This document shows positions 14,637 to 22,791 of a stretch of DNA of 37,035 bases, one piece after another. Location: positions 1 to 37,035 of the forward strand of contig CALUCD010000014.1 in NCBI GenBank assembly GCA_943914465.1, in the 5' to 3' direction. Position 1 is the stretch's first letter. Every line of letters begins with the position of its first letter. The translations under genes were made by a program, and so were the position numbers. The stretch comes from an uncultured Corynebacterium sp. GTDB lineage: Bacteria; Actinomycetota; Actinomycetes; Mycobacteriales; Mycobacteriaceae. Below the pieces are notes generated by a model. That model was not told where the DNA came from. It made no database searches and worked only from the letters and a program-made list of their open reading frames with translations.

Positions 14637-16690
14637 CCACCTCCCATGACGCGCAACCGGCAGCGAACCTGCCAGCGGCGCGCTGCCCGCACTGCGCCGC
14701 CCCTGCTGCCGAGATCGCCCACGATGCCCCAACGATCGCGCTTGTTGGTGCGCCCAATGCCGGCAAATCCACACTGTTTAACGCGCTCACCGGCGCAGGG
14801 GCGACCATGGGAAACTGGCCTGGCACCACTGTTGAGGTCTCCCGCGGAGTCTGGCGTGCGGAGCGCGCTTACAATGTGATTGATTTTCCGGGTGCGTATT
14901 CGCTCGACCCGATCAGCCCAGATGAAGCACTCACTCGTGACATTCTTACTGATCCCACCGGAAACGGGGCGCGCGGTGCAGATCTCGTGATGGTGGCCGT
15001 CGATACCGCAACGATTTCGCGAGGGCTCTACCTTGCTGCGCAAATCGCTGAACTGCCTTACCGCATGGTCATTGTGCTGACAAAAGGTGACGTGGCGCGC
15101 CGCCAAGGCCTGGAAATAGATCCCGAGGTGCTCGAGCAGCGGCTTGGAATCCCCGTGGTCGCCATTGATCCGCGCCGTAGAGACCTCGCCACTTTGGCTG
15201 ACACCGTGCACGCGGCGCTGCATGACCCGGTGCGCACAATCCGGCCCATCACCGCAGCACCTGCCTCGGTACCTGACCCCGTACCCGACATGCAGGAAGC
15301 GGAGTTCGCCGCAGCGGACGCCCGGTTTGCGTGGATTGATGACGCAGTTGCCGCCGCTACAGTGCGCGATGAACACCGCAGCTGCGCCACCGAGGCGATC
15401 GATCGCGTTGTGTTGCACCCCCTGTTTGGCCCGCTGATCTTTTTCGCCGCGATGTTTCTCGTCTTTCAAATCACGACGACGCTCGCCGCACCCCTCCAAG
15501 GCTTCCTAGAAGACTTGTTCACCGGACCGGTCGCACAGTGGGCGAATGCGGCGCTCGTCGCAGTGGGGCTTGACTACCCGTTCGTGCACGGTTTGCTTAT
15601 TGACGGCCTGATCAACGGCGTTGGCATGGTCTTGACCTTTGTGCCCCTGATGGCGTTGATGTTTTTCTGCCTGGCCGTATTAGAAGATTCTGGATATATG
15701 GCCCGTGCGGCCGTTGTGGCGGATCGGGTCATGCGCGCAATTGGGCTGCCTGGCAAAGCGTTCATCCCGCTCATTGTGGGCTTCGGCTGCAATGTGCCGG
15801 CGATTTCTGCCACCCGGGTGTTAAGCACACCCGCTCAGCGTCGCATGACCGCGCTGCTTGTACCGTTTACGTCTTGTTCAGCCCGGCTGACTGTGTACGT
15901 CATGCTGGCAAATACCTTCTTCCCAGATCATGCTGGGCTGGTCGTCTTCGCCATGTACGTGATCTCCATCGCCTTGGTGGTGCTGTCAGGGCTGCTGTTG
16001 AAAAATCTCCTGTGGCGCACCATGGGCTCCGATCCGTTAGTGATCGACCTGCCGGTCTATCAGTGGCCAACAGCGCGCTTGACCTCCTCTGTGACCTGGG
16101 CGCGCCTCAAAGGTTTCCTGCACACCGCCGGCGGCATCATCGTTGCCACCGTGGTGGTGATCTGGTTTTTGCAATCCACCCCGGCAGTTGCTGGCCATAG
16201 CTGGGGTGATGAGGAACTCGCACCAGAAGACTCCGTGTACGGCGTGGTCGCTGACACCATCGCCCCAGTGTTCAATCCGGCAGGATTTGGCAGCTGGTCG
16301 CTCACCGGCCCACTCATCACTGGGTTCTTGGCCAAAGAGGCTCTTATTTCCACCTGGGCGCAAACCTATGCCGTGGCTGATCCACTCGACGCAGAAGCAG
16401 AAGCAGGTACAGATGCCGACGGTGATGTGACACAGACCACCAATGCTGCTGGCTCCGACCTTTCTACCGCCGTGCGAGCAGACTTCGAGCAAACCTCAGG
16501 CGGGCACAGCCTTGCGGCCGTGTGGGCCTACATGCTCTTTCTCCTGGCGTACACACCCTGCGTGGCCACCCTGGCCGCACAGCGCCGAGAGATCGGGTGG
16601 AAGTGGACGCTCATCGGCATGGTGGGACAAGTAGCAATTGCCTGGACGCTTGCCGTCGTCGCGTTCCAGCTCCTGCGGGTTGTTGTGTAG
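14633..16690 (+). CDS. feoB: Ferrous iron transporter FeoB
   Basis: A 685-aa Fe(II) permease with an N-terminal G domain. G1 is GAPNAGKST (39-47), the switch region is GNWPGTTVEVSRGVW, G3 is DFPGAYSLDP and G4 is VLTKGD. After the helical guanine-dissociation-inhibitor segment come two Gate-type membrane halves, with EDSGYMARAAVVADRVMR, GFGCNVPAISATR, and later LAKEALISTWAQ and AYTPCVATLAA. An N-terminal CPHC (18-21) precedes the G domain, a small Cys pair seen in some FeoB proteins. A hydrophilic Asp/Ala/Thr loop of about 30 residues near 585-615 is inserted before the last helices. GTG start overlaps the feoA stop. Confidence 0.95.
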   Translation: MTTSHDAQPAANLPAARCPHCAAPAAEIAHDAPTIALVGAPNAGKSTLFNALTGAGATMGNWPGTTVEVSRGVWRAERAYNVIDFPGAYSLDPISPDEALTRDILTDPTGNGARGADLVMVAVDTATISRGLYLAAQIAELPYRMVIVLTKGDVARRQGLEIDPEVLEQRLGIPVVAIDPRRRDLATLADTVHAALHDPVRTIRPITAAPASVPDPVPDMQEAEFAAADARFAWIDDAVAAATVRDEHRSCATEAIDRVVLHPLFGPLIFFAAMFLVFQITTTLAAPLQGFLEDLFTGPVAQWANAALVAVGLDYPFVHGLLIDGLINGVGMVLTFVPLMALMFFCLAVLEDSGYMARAAVVADRVMRAIGLPGKAFIPLIVGFGCNVPAISATRVLSTPAQRRMTALLVPFTSCSARLTVYVMLANTFFPDHAGLVVFAMYVISIALVVLSGLLLKNLLWRTMGSDPLVIDLPVYQWPTARLTSSVTWARLKGFLHTAGGIIVATVVVIWFLQSTPAVAGHSWGDEELAPEDSVYGVVADTIAPVFNPAGFGSWSLTGPLITGFLAKEALISTWAQTYAVADPLDAEAEAGTDADGDVTQTTNAAGSDLSTAVRADFEQTSGGHSLAAVWAYMLFLLAYTPCVATLAAQRREIGWKWTLIGMVGQVAIAWTLAVVAFQLLRVVV

Positions 16691-16703
16691 GGAAGTGGTT
16701 GTA

Positions 16704-17033
16704 ATGTGGCGTCGACAAGCAGCAAAGCCCCAACCTGCACCCCAACACGCACTGCGGCCGATGGAGGCGGTCACGCAGGCGATGCGCGACGGTGCGCGCA
16801 GCCGAGCCGAGATTCGCCAAGCAACGGGTTTGAGTAGTTCCACGGTCGACGCGATCATCCACCACCTTGAACGCACCGGACGGCTGAGCCTCGAAGAGCT
16901 TGGCTCGGCGTGCGCGGGCGGCCAGTGCTCATCTTGTGTCGCGGCACATGCCAATGGTGGGGCGACGTGCCCAAGCCGAAACCGGACCAACGGGCCGGTC
17001 GCGCTCGTGCTCACACCGCGCCGCCCCGACTAA
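16704..17033 (+). CDS. FeoC-like winged-helix protein with Cys cluster
   Basis: A 109-aa small protein 13 nt after feoB. Residues 18-65 form a winged-helix-like unit: ALRPMEAVTQAM, RSRAEIRQATGLSSSTVDAI, HHLERTGRLSLEEL. It is followed by four cysteines at 70, 75, 78 and 89 (CAGGQCSSC and a later C). The spacing CX4CX2CX10C closely resembles the CX4CX2CX6C cluster of enterobacterial FeoC, which binds an Fe-S cluster. It could act as an iron or redox sensor on FeoB or on DNA. Homology is inferred from fold, position and Cys pattern, not from strong identity. ATG 16704 has GGGAAG upstream. It is the third gene of feoABC, and mntR begins 12 nt later. Confidence 0.75.
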   Translation: MWRRQAAKPQPAPQHALRPMEAVTQAMRDGARSRAEIRQATGLSSSTVDAIIHHLERTGRLSLEELGSACAGGQCSSCVAAHANGGATCPSRNRTNGPVALVLTPRRPD

Positions 17034-17045
17034 CGGTTAAGCTTG

Positions 17046-17777
17046 ATGCCCATGTCGGGGTCGCAGTCCGTGCCAACGTCGGTAGCTCAGCTTTCTGCAA
17101 GCACGCAAGATTATCTCAAAGTTGTATGGGCGTTAAGCGAGTGGTCAGATGAGCCGGTGACAGCTTCGCGCATCGCAAAAGAAACGGGTTTGCGTCAGTC
17201 GACTGTGTCAGATGCGGTACGAAAACTCTCAGAGCAAGGCCTGGTAGAGCATGCCCCCTACGGATCTGTAGATCTCACCGAGGCGGGCAGTGCACTCGCG
17301 GTGGCGATGATTCGGCGGCATCGACTCATTGAGACCTTCCTGGTCACCACATTGGGATACACCTGGGATCAGGTCCATGACGAAGCCGAAAACCTGGAAC
17401 ATGCAGTGTCAGATTTTCTGGTGGAGCGTATCGATGCGCTGCTGGGCTACCCCGCGCGCGACCCCCATGGTGATCCTATCCCCGCTGCTGATGGCAGTGT
17501 GGTCAGACCCGAGGCGATACCACTGACGCAGCTCAACGTGGGCGAGAGCGCAGTCATTGAACGCATTGCTGATGCCGATGCCAAGCTGTTGAAGTTCCTC
17601 CACGACAACGGGCTGACGGTAGGCACCACGATCACCATTGGTGAGGGCGCACCGTTTTCCGGCGCGGTCGATGTACACACTGCTGGCAAAGCCAGTTCTG
17701 TTGCCTTGGGGCCGGCAGCGACCGATGCGGTATTTGTGTCAGCTACCGGCGGAGCCGGGAAGTCCTCACACGCTTAG
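17046..17777 (+). CDS. mntR: Manganese-type DtxR-family repressor MntR (with SH3-like domain)
   Basis: A 243-aa metal-responsive repressor: winged helix (about 20-80), dimerisation/metal domain (about 80-150) and a C-terminal FeoA/SH3-like domain (about 170-235). Metal residues identify the type. Where DtxR has Met10 and Cys102, this protein has Asp22 (TQDYLKVVW) and Glu115 (DEAENLEH), with Glu118, His119 and His92. These match B. subtilis MntR D8, E99, E102, H103 and H77, so it should sense Mn(II). Start ATG 17046 or 17052; no strong SD. It lies 12 nt behind the feo genes, and its last 35 bp overlap the convergent Mn permease gene. The likely target is the mntABC promoter region at 20472-20501. 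Confidence 0.85.
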   Translation: MPMSGSQSVPTSVAQLSASTQDYLKVVWALSEWSDEPVTASRIAKETGLRQSTVSDAVRKLSEQGLVEHAPYGSVDLTEAGSALAVAMIRRHRLIETFLVTTLGYTWDQVHDEAENLEHAVSDFLVERIDALLGYPARDPHGDPIPAADGSVVRPEAIPLTQLNVGESAVIERIADADAKLLKFLHDNGLTVGTTITIGEGAPFSGAVDVHTAGKASSVALGPAATDAVFVSATGGAGKSSHA

Positions 17778-18600
17778 TCACGACACCTTGCTTCGGGCTA
17801 AACAAGTACACGCCACCGAACACCACCCCCTGGGTGAGCACGACCATGCCCCCAGATGCGGTATCGAAGTAGTAGCTGGCGAAAATGCCGACGCCCGCGC
17901 ACACTGACGCCATTAGGGGGGCGATGATGAGCATGCTGGAGAAGCGGTCCGTGAGCAAGTAGGCGGTTGCGCCAGGGATAATGAGCATTGCCACGACCAG
18001 GATGACCCCAACGGCTTGCAGTGCCACAACCGACGTCAGAGCCAAGAGGGCAAGCAACCCAGCACCCAACAACTTCGGGTTGAGCCCGATGGCGTGGGCA
18101 TGCACCGGATCAAAAGCAAACAGCGTCAAGTCGCGCCGTTTCACGAGCAACACAGTAACAACGACCGCACCCAGAATGGCCACCTGAATGAGATCTGCTA
18201 GCGACACGCCCAGCAAGTTACCAAAAATGATGTGGTTGAGGTCGACGTGCGAGGGTGTCACAGAGATAAGGACAAGCCCAAGTGCGAACAAAGTCGTAAA
18301 CACGATTCCGATGGCAGCATCCTCTTTGACCCGGCTCGTGTCACGGACAGTGCCGATCAGCGCGACTGCGAGAAAGCCGAAGACGACTGCGCCGATCGCG
18401 TACGGTACACCAAGGATGTAGGACAGTACGACGCCCGGAAACACAGCGTGAGAGACAGCGTCACCCATCAACGACCAGCCGATAAGGACCAGCCAACACG
18501 ACAGCACTGCGCATACGGTCGCGGCGATGAGCGAGGTGGCAAGTGCTCGCACCATGAAGTCGTAGCTCAGCGGCTCAGTGAAGAAAGTCATCAGATTCAT
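17743..18600 (-). CDS. mntC: Metal ABC transporter permease (ABC-3 family)
   Basis: A 285-aa membrane protein of the MntC/ZnuB family with about eight or nine helices. WSLMGDAVSHAVFPGVVLSY is the family signature after the first two helices, and the C-terminal half shows QAVGVILVVAMLIIPGATAY. It is the channel of the Mn(II) importer. Its start overlaps the ATPase gene stop (ATGA). Its last 35 bp are shared with the 3' end of mntR on the other strand. Some corynebacterial mnt operons carry two permease genes; here only one is present. The Mn rather than Zn assignment rests on the adjacent MntR and on the binding protein lacking a His-rich loop. Confidence 0.88.
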   Translation of the reverse strand: MNLMTFFTEPLSYDFMVRALATSLIAATVCAVLSCWLVLIGWSLMGDAVSHAVFPGVVLSYILGVPYAIGAVVFGFLAVALIGTVRDTSRVKEDAAIGIVFTTLFALGLVLISVTPSHVDLNHIIFGNLLGVSLADLIQVAILGAVVVTVLLVKRRDLTLFAFDPVHAHAIGLNPKLLGAGLLALLALTSVVALQAVGVILVVAMLIIPGATAYLLTDRFSSMLIIAPLMASVCAGVGIFASYYFDTASGGMVVLTQGVVFGGVYLFSPKQGVVTKRVRTSRLRR

Positions 18601-19364
18601 TGCGTCTCACCGTCTGTGTGCGTGTCATCGGTCGTGTTTGTGAACCCAAAGGCGAGTGAAAGATTGTCAGGGGCAAGAATCTGGTCAATGCTGCCGTGCA
18701 TGAGAACCCGCCGTAACAGCAGCACCCCTTCATTGGCAAGGTCTGGAAGTGCCTGCAGGTCATGAGTGGAGACAAACACAGTTCCTCCGCTGTTGGCTAC
18801 CTCCTTGAGCAGCCGAGTGATGGTTGCTTCGGAGCGCTTGTCCACGCCGGCGAACGGTTCATCCAGGAGCATGATTGTGGCGCGCTGGGCAATACCGCGG
18901 GCGACAAATGCTCGTTTACGCTGGCCGCCGGAAAGTTGCCCGATCTGCCGGTCGGCGTAGTCACTGAGCTCTACCCGCTCGAGGGCGTGCTCGACCGCCT
19001 CATGGTCAGCGTGTTTCGGGCGCCGTGTGGGCCCCATGTGGACGTACCTGCCCATCATTGCCACGTCGCGCACTGTAAGCGGAAAATCCCAATCGACGTC
19101 CTCGCTTTGCGGAACGTAGCTGATCACACCACGCTTTCGTGCGATTGTCGGGTCCGCATCGTTAATGCGCACACTGCCAAAATTTGGTCGCACAAGACCC
19201 ATGATGGTTTTGAACAGCGTGGACTTGCCAGAACCGTTCATCCCGATCAGCCCACACACTCGGCCAGGCTGAATCTCTACCGTGGCGTCATCAAGAGCGA
19301 GCAACTCCCCATAGTGAACAGTCGCGTTGTGCACAGCAATCGCTGGTTCCACTGCGAAAGACAT
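18597..19364 (-). CDS. mntB: Metal ABC transporter ATP-binding protein
   Basis: A 255-aa ATPase of the manganese/zinc importer class. Motifs in order are Walker A GMNGSGKST, Q-loop YVPQSEDVDWDFP, signature LSGGQRKRAFVARGIA, Walker B IMLLDEPFAGVDKRSE and the switch His in VSTHDL. The SEDVDWDFPLTVRDV segment after the Q-loop is characteristic of MntB/ZnuC-like ATPases. The gene is coupled on both sides: TGATG with the binding-protein gene at 19362-19366 and ATGA with the permease. Energises uptake of Mn(II), or possibly another divalent metal, at the inner membrane. Confidence 0.92.
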   Translation of the reverse strand: MSFAVEPAIAVHNATVHYGELLALDDATVEIQPGRVCGLIGMNGSGKSTLFKTIMGLVRPNFGSVRINDADPTIARKRGVISYVPQSEDVDWDFPLTVRDVAMMGRYVHMGPTRRPKHADHEAVEHALERVELSDYADRQIGQLSGGQRKRAFVARGIAQRATIMLLDEPFAGVDKRSEATITRLLKEVANSGGTVFVSTHDLQALPDLANEGVLLLRRVLMHGSIDQILAPDNLSLAFGFTNTTDDTHTDGETQ

Positions 19365-20326
19365 CAGCGTTTCCCCGTTAGCCCATTGACAATGGTGTCG
19401 ACGTCGTGGCGCAGCAGATCGAGATATGTCGGGACTGGCCCAGTTGCATCCGACAAGGAATCGACGTAGAGCGTGCCCCCAAACTGCGTTTGCGTAGCAT
19501 TGACGACCTGCATCATCGGCGCGTCAGAAACCGTTGACTCGCAAAACACTGCAGGAACCTCGTTTTCACGGACAAATTCAATTGCTGAAGCGATTTGCTG
19601 GGGTGTTGCCTCATTTTCTGCGTTCACCGGCCAGATGTACTTCTCTGCCAGTTCTGCATCCCGGGCGAGATAGGAAAAAGCTCCTTCACAGGTGACCAAT
19701 GCACGGTGCCGGGCGGGCAATGTGGCGAGTTGACTGTGTAACTCGTCATGGAGCTGTTGTAGCTCTGCCTTGTAGGCTTCGCCGTTGGCCGCAAACTCCG
19801 AGGCATTGTCTGGATCGAGCTGGGAGAAAGCAGCAACGATATTGTCGACGTATGTTTGGGCATGTGTTGGGCTCATCCACGCATGGGGGTTCGGCTTGCC
19901 CGCGTATGCGTCTTCGGCGATAGCAATGGGTTCAATGCCATCGCTGACCACCACGTGTGGCACATCGAGGTGACTGACGAATTGGGCAAACCAGCTTTCT
20001 AGATGCATGCCATTGTCCAAAATGAGATCGGCATCAGCGGCACGTTTGATATCGCTTGGAGTGGGCTCATACTGATGGATTTCTGCGCCTGGTTTGGTGA
20101 TTGACTCAACTCGCAGCGCATCTCCCGCAACGTTTTCCGCTATGTCCTGCAGGACAGTAAACGTTGTGAGCACTACTGGAAGATCGTCCTGCGCATGCGT
20201 GGTAGGAGAGTTTTGCCCGCTTTCGCTCGTGCAAGCGGTCAGCCCAGTTGCCACACAACAGGACAACACCAGGGCAAGTGTCAGGCGGGAATGGAAGAAA
20301 CGAGAACAGGAACGGGACTGCAGCAT
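19364..20326 (-). CDS. mntA: Metal-binding lipoprotein of the Mn ABC importer (cluster A-I)
   Basis: A 320-aa substrate-binding lipoprotein. The signal peptide ends in the lipobox ATGLTAC with lipidated Cys32. The mature part has the two-lobed ZnuA/MntA fold. Likely metal ligands are His in DNGMHLESW, His in PNPHAWMSPTHAQ, Glu in TCEGAFSYL and Asp in CESTVSDAPM. There is no His/Asp-rich loop, which favours Mn over Zn. It is the first gene of mntABC, transcribed leftward from the region between it and menG. Its leader carries a run of nine Cs (G on the plus strand) about 20 nt before the ATG. Confidence 0.92.
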   Translation of the reverse strand: MLQSRSCSRFFHSRLTLALVLSCCVATGLTACTSESGQNSPTTHAQDDLPVVLTTFTVLQDIAENVAGDALRVESITKPGAEIHQYEPTPSDIKRAADADLILDNGMHLESWFAQFVSHLDVPHVVVSDGIEPIAIAEDAYAGKPNPHAWMSPTHAQTYVDNIVAAFSQLDPDNASEFAANGEAYKAELQQLHDELHSQLATLPARHRALVTCEGAFSYLARDAELAEKYIWPVNAENEATPQQIASAIEFVRENEVPAVFCESTVSDAPMMQVVNATQTQFGGTLYVDSLSDATGPVPTYLDLLRHDVDTIVNGLTGKR

Positions 20327-20345
20327 GCGTAACGAGCTTTCATTC

Positions 20346-20354
20346 GGGGGGGGG
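20346..20354. repeat. Homopolymeric G9 tract in the mntA leader
   Basis: Nine consecutive G on the plus strand, C9 in the mntA mRNA, 19 nt before the mntA start codon. Such tracts are prone to slippage; no effect on reading frame is expected because it is untranslated. Confidence 0.8.
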
Positions 20355-20471
20355 AGTGTCAGTCAAGACAGTGGCAGCAAGGCCAGGCCGGGTCCTGGAG
20401 GTGGGGACAGGCGGTGGGCTGCTGGACAAGCAGCGCCCCAACCCGGGGAATCAAGATTACCCATAGTCGTA

Positions 20472-20501
20472 ATAATAAAGTTCGTCTCAACGTAATTTCA
20501 A
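20472..20501 (-). promoter_or_regulatory. Promoter of mntABC
   Basis: On the minus strand TTGAAA (complement of 20496-20501) is followed after 18 nt by TATTAT (complement of 20472-20477). This is the best sigma-70-like promoter in the region. The predicted start is near 20465, giving a leader of about 140 nt. Confidence 0.6.
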
Positions 20502-20602
20502 GAACCGTTGGACTGAAATCCCCTCTCATGGGGTTACTTCTGGTGCGGTGAGTAAGTGGTCGGGGTCGCCGGAATCGGCCGCGCGCGAGATCTGCACACG
20601 CG

Positions 20603-20608
20603 TACACT
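20603..20608 (+). promoter_or_regulatory. -10 box of menG (leaderless transcript)
   Basis: TACACT (TANNNT) ends 8 nt before ATG 20617, and there is no SD. The arrangement implies a leaderless menG mRNA and supports this start over upstream in-frame codons from 20548. Confidence 0.5.
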
Positions 20609-20616
20609 GCCTAACC

Positions 20617-21309
20617 ATGGTGAAGGCAGACCTGGACAAGCGGCCTTTTGATGTCGCTGGGATGTTCAATGACGTCGGGAAAAAATACGACATCACCAAC
20701 ACCGTGCTCTCATTCGGCCTGGATAAACGATGGCGAAAGAAAACCCGCGAGCGGCTCGATTTACAACCGGGCGAGGTAGTACTCGACCTGGCTGCTGGTA
20801 CCGCTGTGTCCACCGAGGAGCTCACCAAATCCGGTGCGTGGGTCGTTGCCTGCGATTTTTCCCTCGGCATGCTCGCAGCAGGTGCGAAACGTGACGTACC
20901 CAAGGTGGCAGGCGACGGCATGCACCTACCGTTTGCTGATGCGACGTTCGACGCCGTCACCATCTCATACGGACTGCGCAACATTCATGACTTTGAGGCC
21001 GGTCTGCAAGAGATGGCGCGGGTTACCAAACCAGGTGGACGCCTGACCGTCAATGAATTCTCAACCCCTGTGCTCCCCGGGTTTCGCACCCTGTACAAGG
21101 ACTACCTCCCGGTGGCGCTGCCGCGCGTGGCAAAGGTCTTTTCTTCCAACCCAGCGGCGTATGAATATCTCGCGGAATCGATCCGCGCCTGGCCTGATCA
21201 AGAACGCCTTGCGGCTGCGATTAACCGCAACGGGTGGGAAAACGCCGGCTGGCAAGACCTCACCGGGGGAATTGTCGCGTTGCACAGCGCGACAAAACCG
21301 CTTGACTAG
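20617..21309 (+). CDS. menG: Demethylmenaquinone methyltransferase MenG (UbiE family)
   Basis: A 230-aa SAM-dependent C-methyltransferase that performs the last methylation in menaquinone synthesis. UbiE/MenG features are MFNDVGKKYDITNTVLSFGL at the N-terminus, the SAM loop VLDLAAGTAVSTEEL, DGMHLPFADATFDAVTISYG, LRNIHDFEAGLQEMARVTKP and GGRLTVNEFS. ATG 20617 gives the natural N-terminus MVKADLDKRPFDV; starts from 20548 would cover the -10 box. Convergent with menJ, which begins to terminate 44 nt downstream. Syntenic with Rv0558. Confidence 0.95.
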   Translation: MVKADLDKRPFDVAGMFNDVGKKYDITNTVLSFGLDKRWRKKTRERLDLQPGEVVLDLAAGTAVSTEELTKSGAWVVACDFSLGMLAAGAKRDVPKVAGDGMHLPFADATFDAVTISYGLRNIHDFEAGLQEMARVTKPGGRLTVNEFSTPVLPGFRTLYKDYLPVALPRVAKVFSSNPAAYEYLAESIRAWPDQERLAAAINRNGWENAGWQDLTGGIVALHSATKPLD

Positions 21310-21353
21310 CTGGTGGCGAAGTCGTGGCGAGGTCACGTGATCCGGCCTGGCGA

Positions 21354-22643
21354 TTAGGCAAGATCCCACAACGGGGCGGATTTCGGCGCAAGCCTGCTCG
21401 CAGCCCGCCACGCCCGGGCAATGAGATCGTGGTCATCTTCACTTATCATGTTGCCCATCAGCCGAGCCGCGGCCGGCATGAGGTGTTTGCCGAGGGTGCC
21501 GCGCATGCCGAGCGGGCCAACGAGCGGCAAAAACTGCGGGTAGGTCAGTAACCGCGCCGCAGTGCGCGCGAGTGCAAACGCGTCCCCGTATGCCTGACGC
21601 AGCGTGAAAGGCCAGGTAAGCGTGAGGTCGGTGTCGGAAGAAGCGCTGGTGATCAGCTCAACAGCCAGTGTTGCGGTCTCCAAGCCATAGTCAATGCCTT
21701 CGCCGTTGAGCGGGTTCACGCACGCCGCCGCATCACCGATGAGCACCCAGTTGGGCCCAGCGACATTGCTCACTGCCCCGCCCATGGGAAGCAGTGCAGA
21801 GGTCACCCGTGCTGGTTTGCCTAGCTGCCAACTCTCGCGCTGCTGCACGGCGTAGGAGGCAAGGAGACGCTTCGTGTTCACCTTCGCCGGGCGGGAGCTA
21901 GTAGAAAGCGCGCCGCAGCCGAGGTTGACTGTGCCGTCTGCCAGCGGAAAGATCCAGCCGTAGCCGGGCTGAACGCCACCGTCGCCGGCGTGTTCGCCAT
22001 CGCGCAGCTCGACGTGCGAGTGCATCCAGGGCTCTTCATCAAAGGGGCTGGTGCAGTAGGACCGGGCTGCGATGCCGAAAACCTCCTGCTGGTGCCACCT
22101 GCGCCCCAGCAGCTTGCCAAACGGGGAGCGCACTCCATCAGCAACAACGACCCACTTCGAGCGCACGCTGCACTGCTCACTGCTTTGGTTACCGCGCTGT
22201 TCACTGCGGCGCACGACGGTGAGCGAGCGAATCCGCCCTGACACGAGATCGGCACTGGTGGCTGTGCAGTTTTGCCACACCGTGGCACCAGCTGCACTCG
22301 CCTCGCGCACCAAAGCTGCATCAAACACCGTCCTGGGGCTGGCTGAGCCTTCCCCGCCGTAGGTGCCCTGAGGCCAAGCGGCAGTCACCTCACCGCCGAA
22401 GCCGTGCAATTTGAGCCCGTAATTGCGATATGCCGGCAGCACGTGCTCCAGCCCCAAAGTGCGTAGGGTGTGCACCGCGCGCGGAGTGAGGCCATCGCCG
22501 CAGGTTTTGTCGCGGCCGGGTGAGTGCGCGTCCACAAGCAATGTGCTCAGCCCGGCTCGTTGTGCGGCGATCGCTGCCGTCGAGCCTGCCGGGCCCGCAC
22601 CTACAACCACGCAATCAAACGCGAAATCACTCACCCGCCACAT
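21354..22643 (-). CDS. menJ: Menaquinone reductase MenJ (geranylgeranyl reductase family flavoprotein)
   Basis: A 429-aa FAD-dependent oxidoreductase. The N-terminal dinucleotide motif is VVVGAGPAGSTAAIAAQRAG. Family motifs RDKTCGDGLTPRAVHTLRTL and WVLIGDAAACVNPLNGEGID contact FAD. This group saturates one isoprene unit of the menaquinone tail, giving the MK-8(H2)/MK-9(H2) forms typical of Corynebacterium and Mycobacterium (Rv0561c); that reaction is family knowledge. The gene sits between menG and the polyprenyl synthase, all acting on the quinone tail. Start: ATG 22643 (MWRVSDFAFD); a GTG three codons on is also possible. No SD is obvious. Confidence 0.92.
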   Translation of the reverse strand: MWRVSDFAFDCVVVGAGPAGSTAAIAAQRAGLSTLLVDAHSPGRDKTCGDGLTPRAVHTLRTLGLEHVLPAYRNYGLKLHGFGGEVTAAWPQGTYGGEGSASPRTVFDAALVREASAAGATVWQNCTATSADLVSGRIRSLTVVRRSEQRGNQSSEQCSVRSKWVVVADGVRSPFGKLLGRRWHQQEVFGIAARSYCTSPFDEEPWMHSHVELRDGEHAGDGGVQPGYGWIFPLADGTVNLGCGALSTSSRPAKVNTKRLLASYAVQQRESWQLGKPARVTSALLPMGGAVSNVAGPNWVLIGDAAACVNPLNGEGIDYGLETATLAVELITSASSDTDLTLTWPFTLRQAYGDAFALARTAARLLTYPQFLPLVGPLGMRGTLGKHLMPAAARLMGNMISEDDHDLIARAWRAASRLAPKSAPLWDLA

Positions 22644-22791
22644 TGTGCCAGAGAGAAAAACGGTGGCCCCGCCGCTGTGACTCGGGAAGGTTTTGGACTA
22701 CGGTTGAGGGCGACATGTGCGCGTACGGCGGGGTGAATAGCCGCTGCCGCCATGCCTGAAAACCTTATTCCGACCCGCAAGGACCTCGCCG

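Larger units (their letters stand above)
20327..20616. other. Divergent mntA-menG intergenic region
   Basis: This 290-bp region separates the leftward mntABC operon from menG. Towards mntA it holds a likely SigA promoter (20472-20501), then a leader of about 140 nt with a hairpin around GGGCTGCT/AGCAGCGCCC (about 20416-20438) and a G9 tract at 20346-20354. Towards menG it holds only a -10 box. I see no reading frame with coding character and no yybP-ykoY manganese-riboswitch core. The hexamer CGTAAT occurs twice (20468 and 20491) around the promoter and might be part of an operator. Confidence 0.6.

Noticed and set aside
20327..20470. Manganese riboswitch (yybP-ykoY type) in the mntA leader
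   Set aside because: I could not find the conserved internal-loop sequences of that class; only a simple hairpin and a homopolymer are visible.
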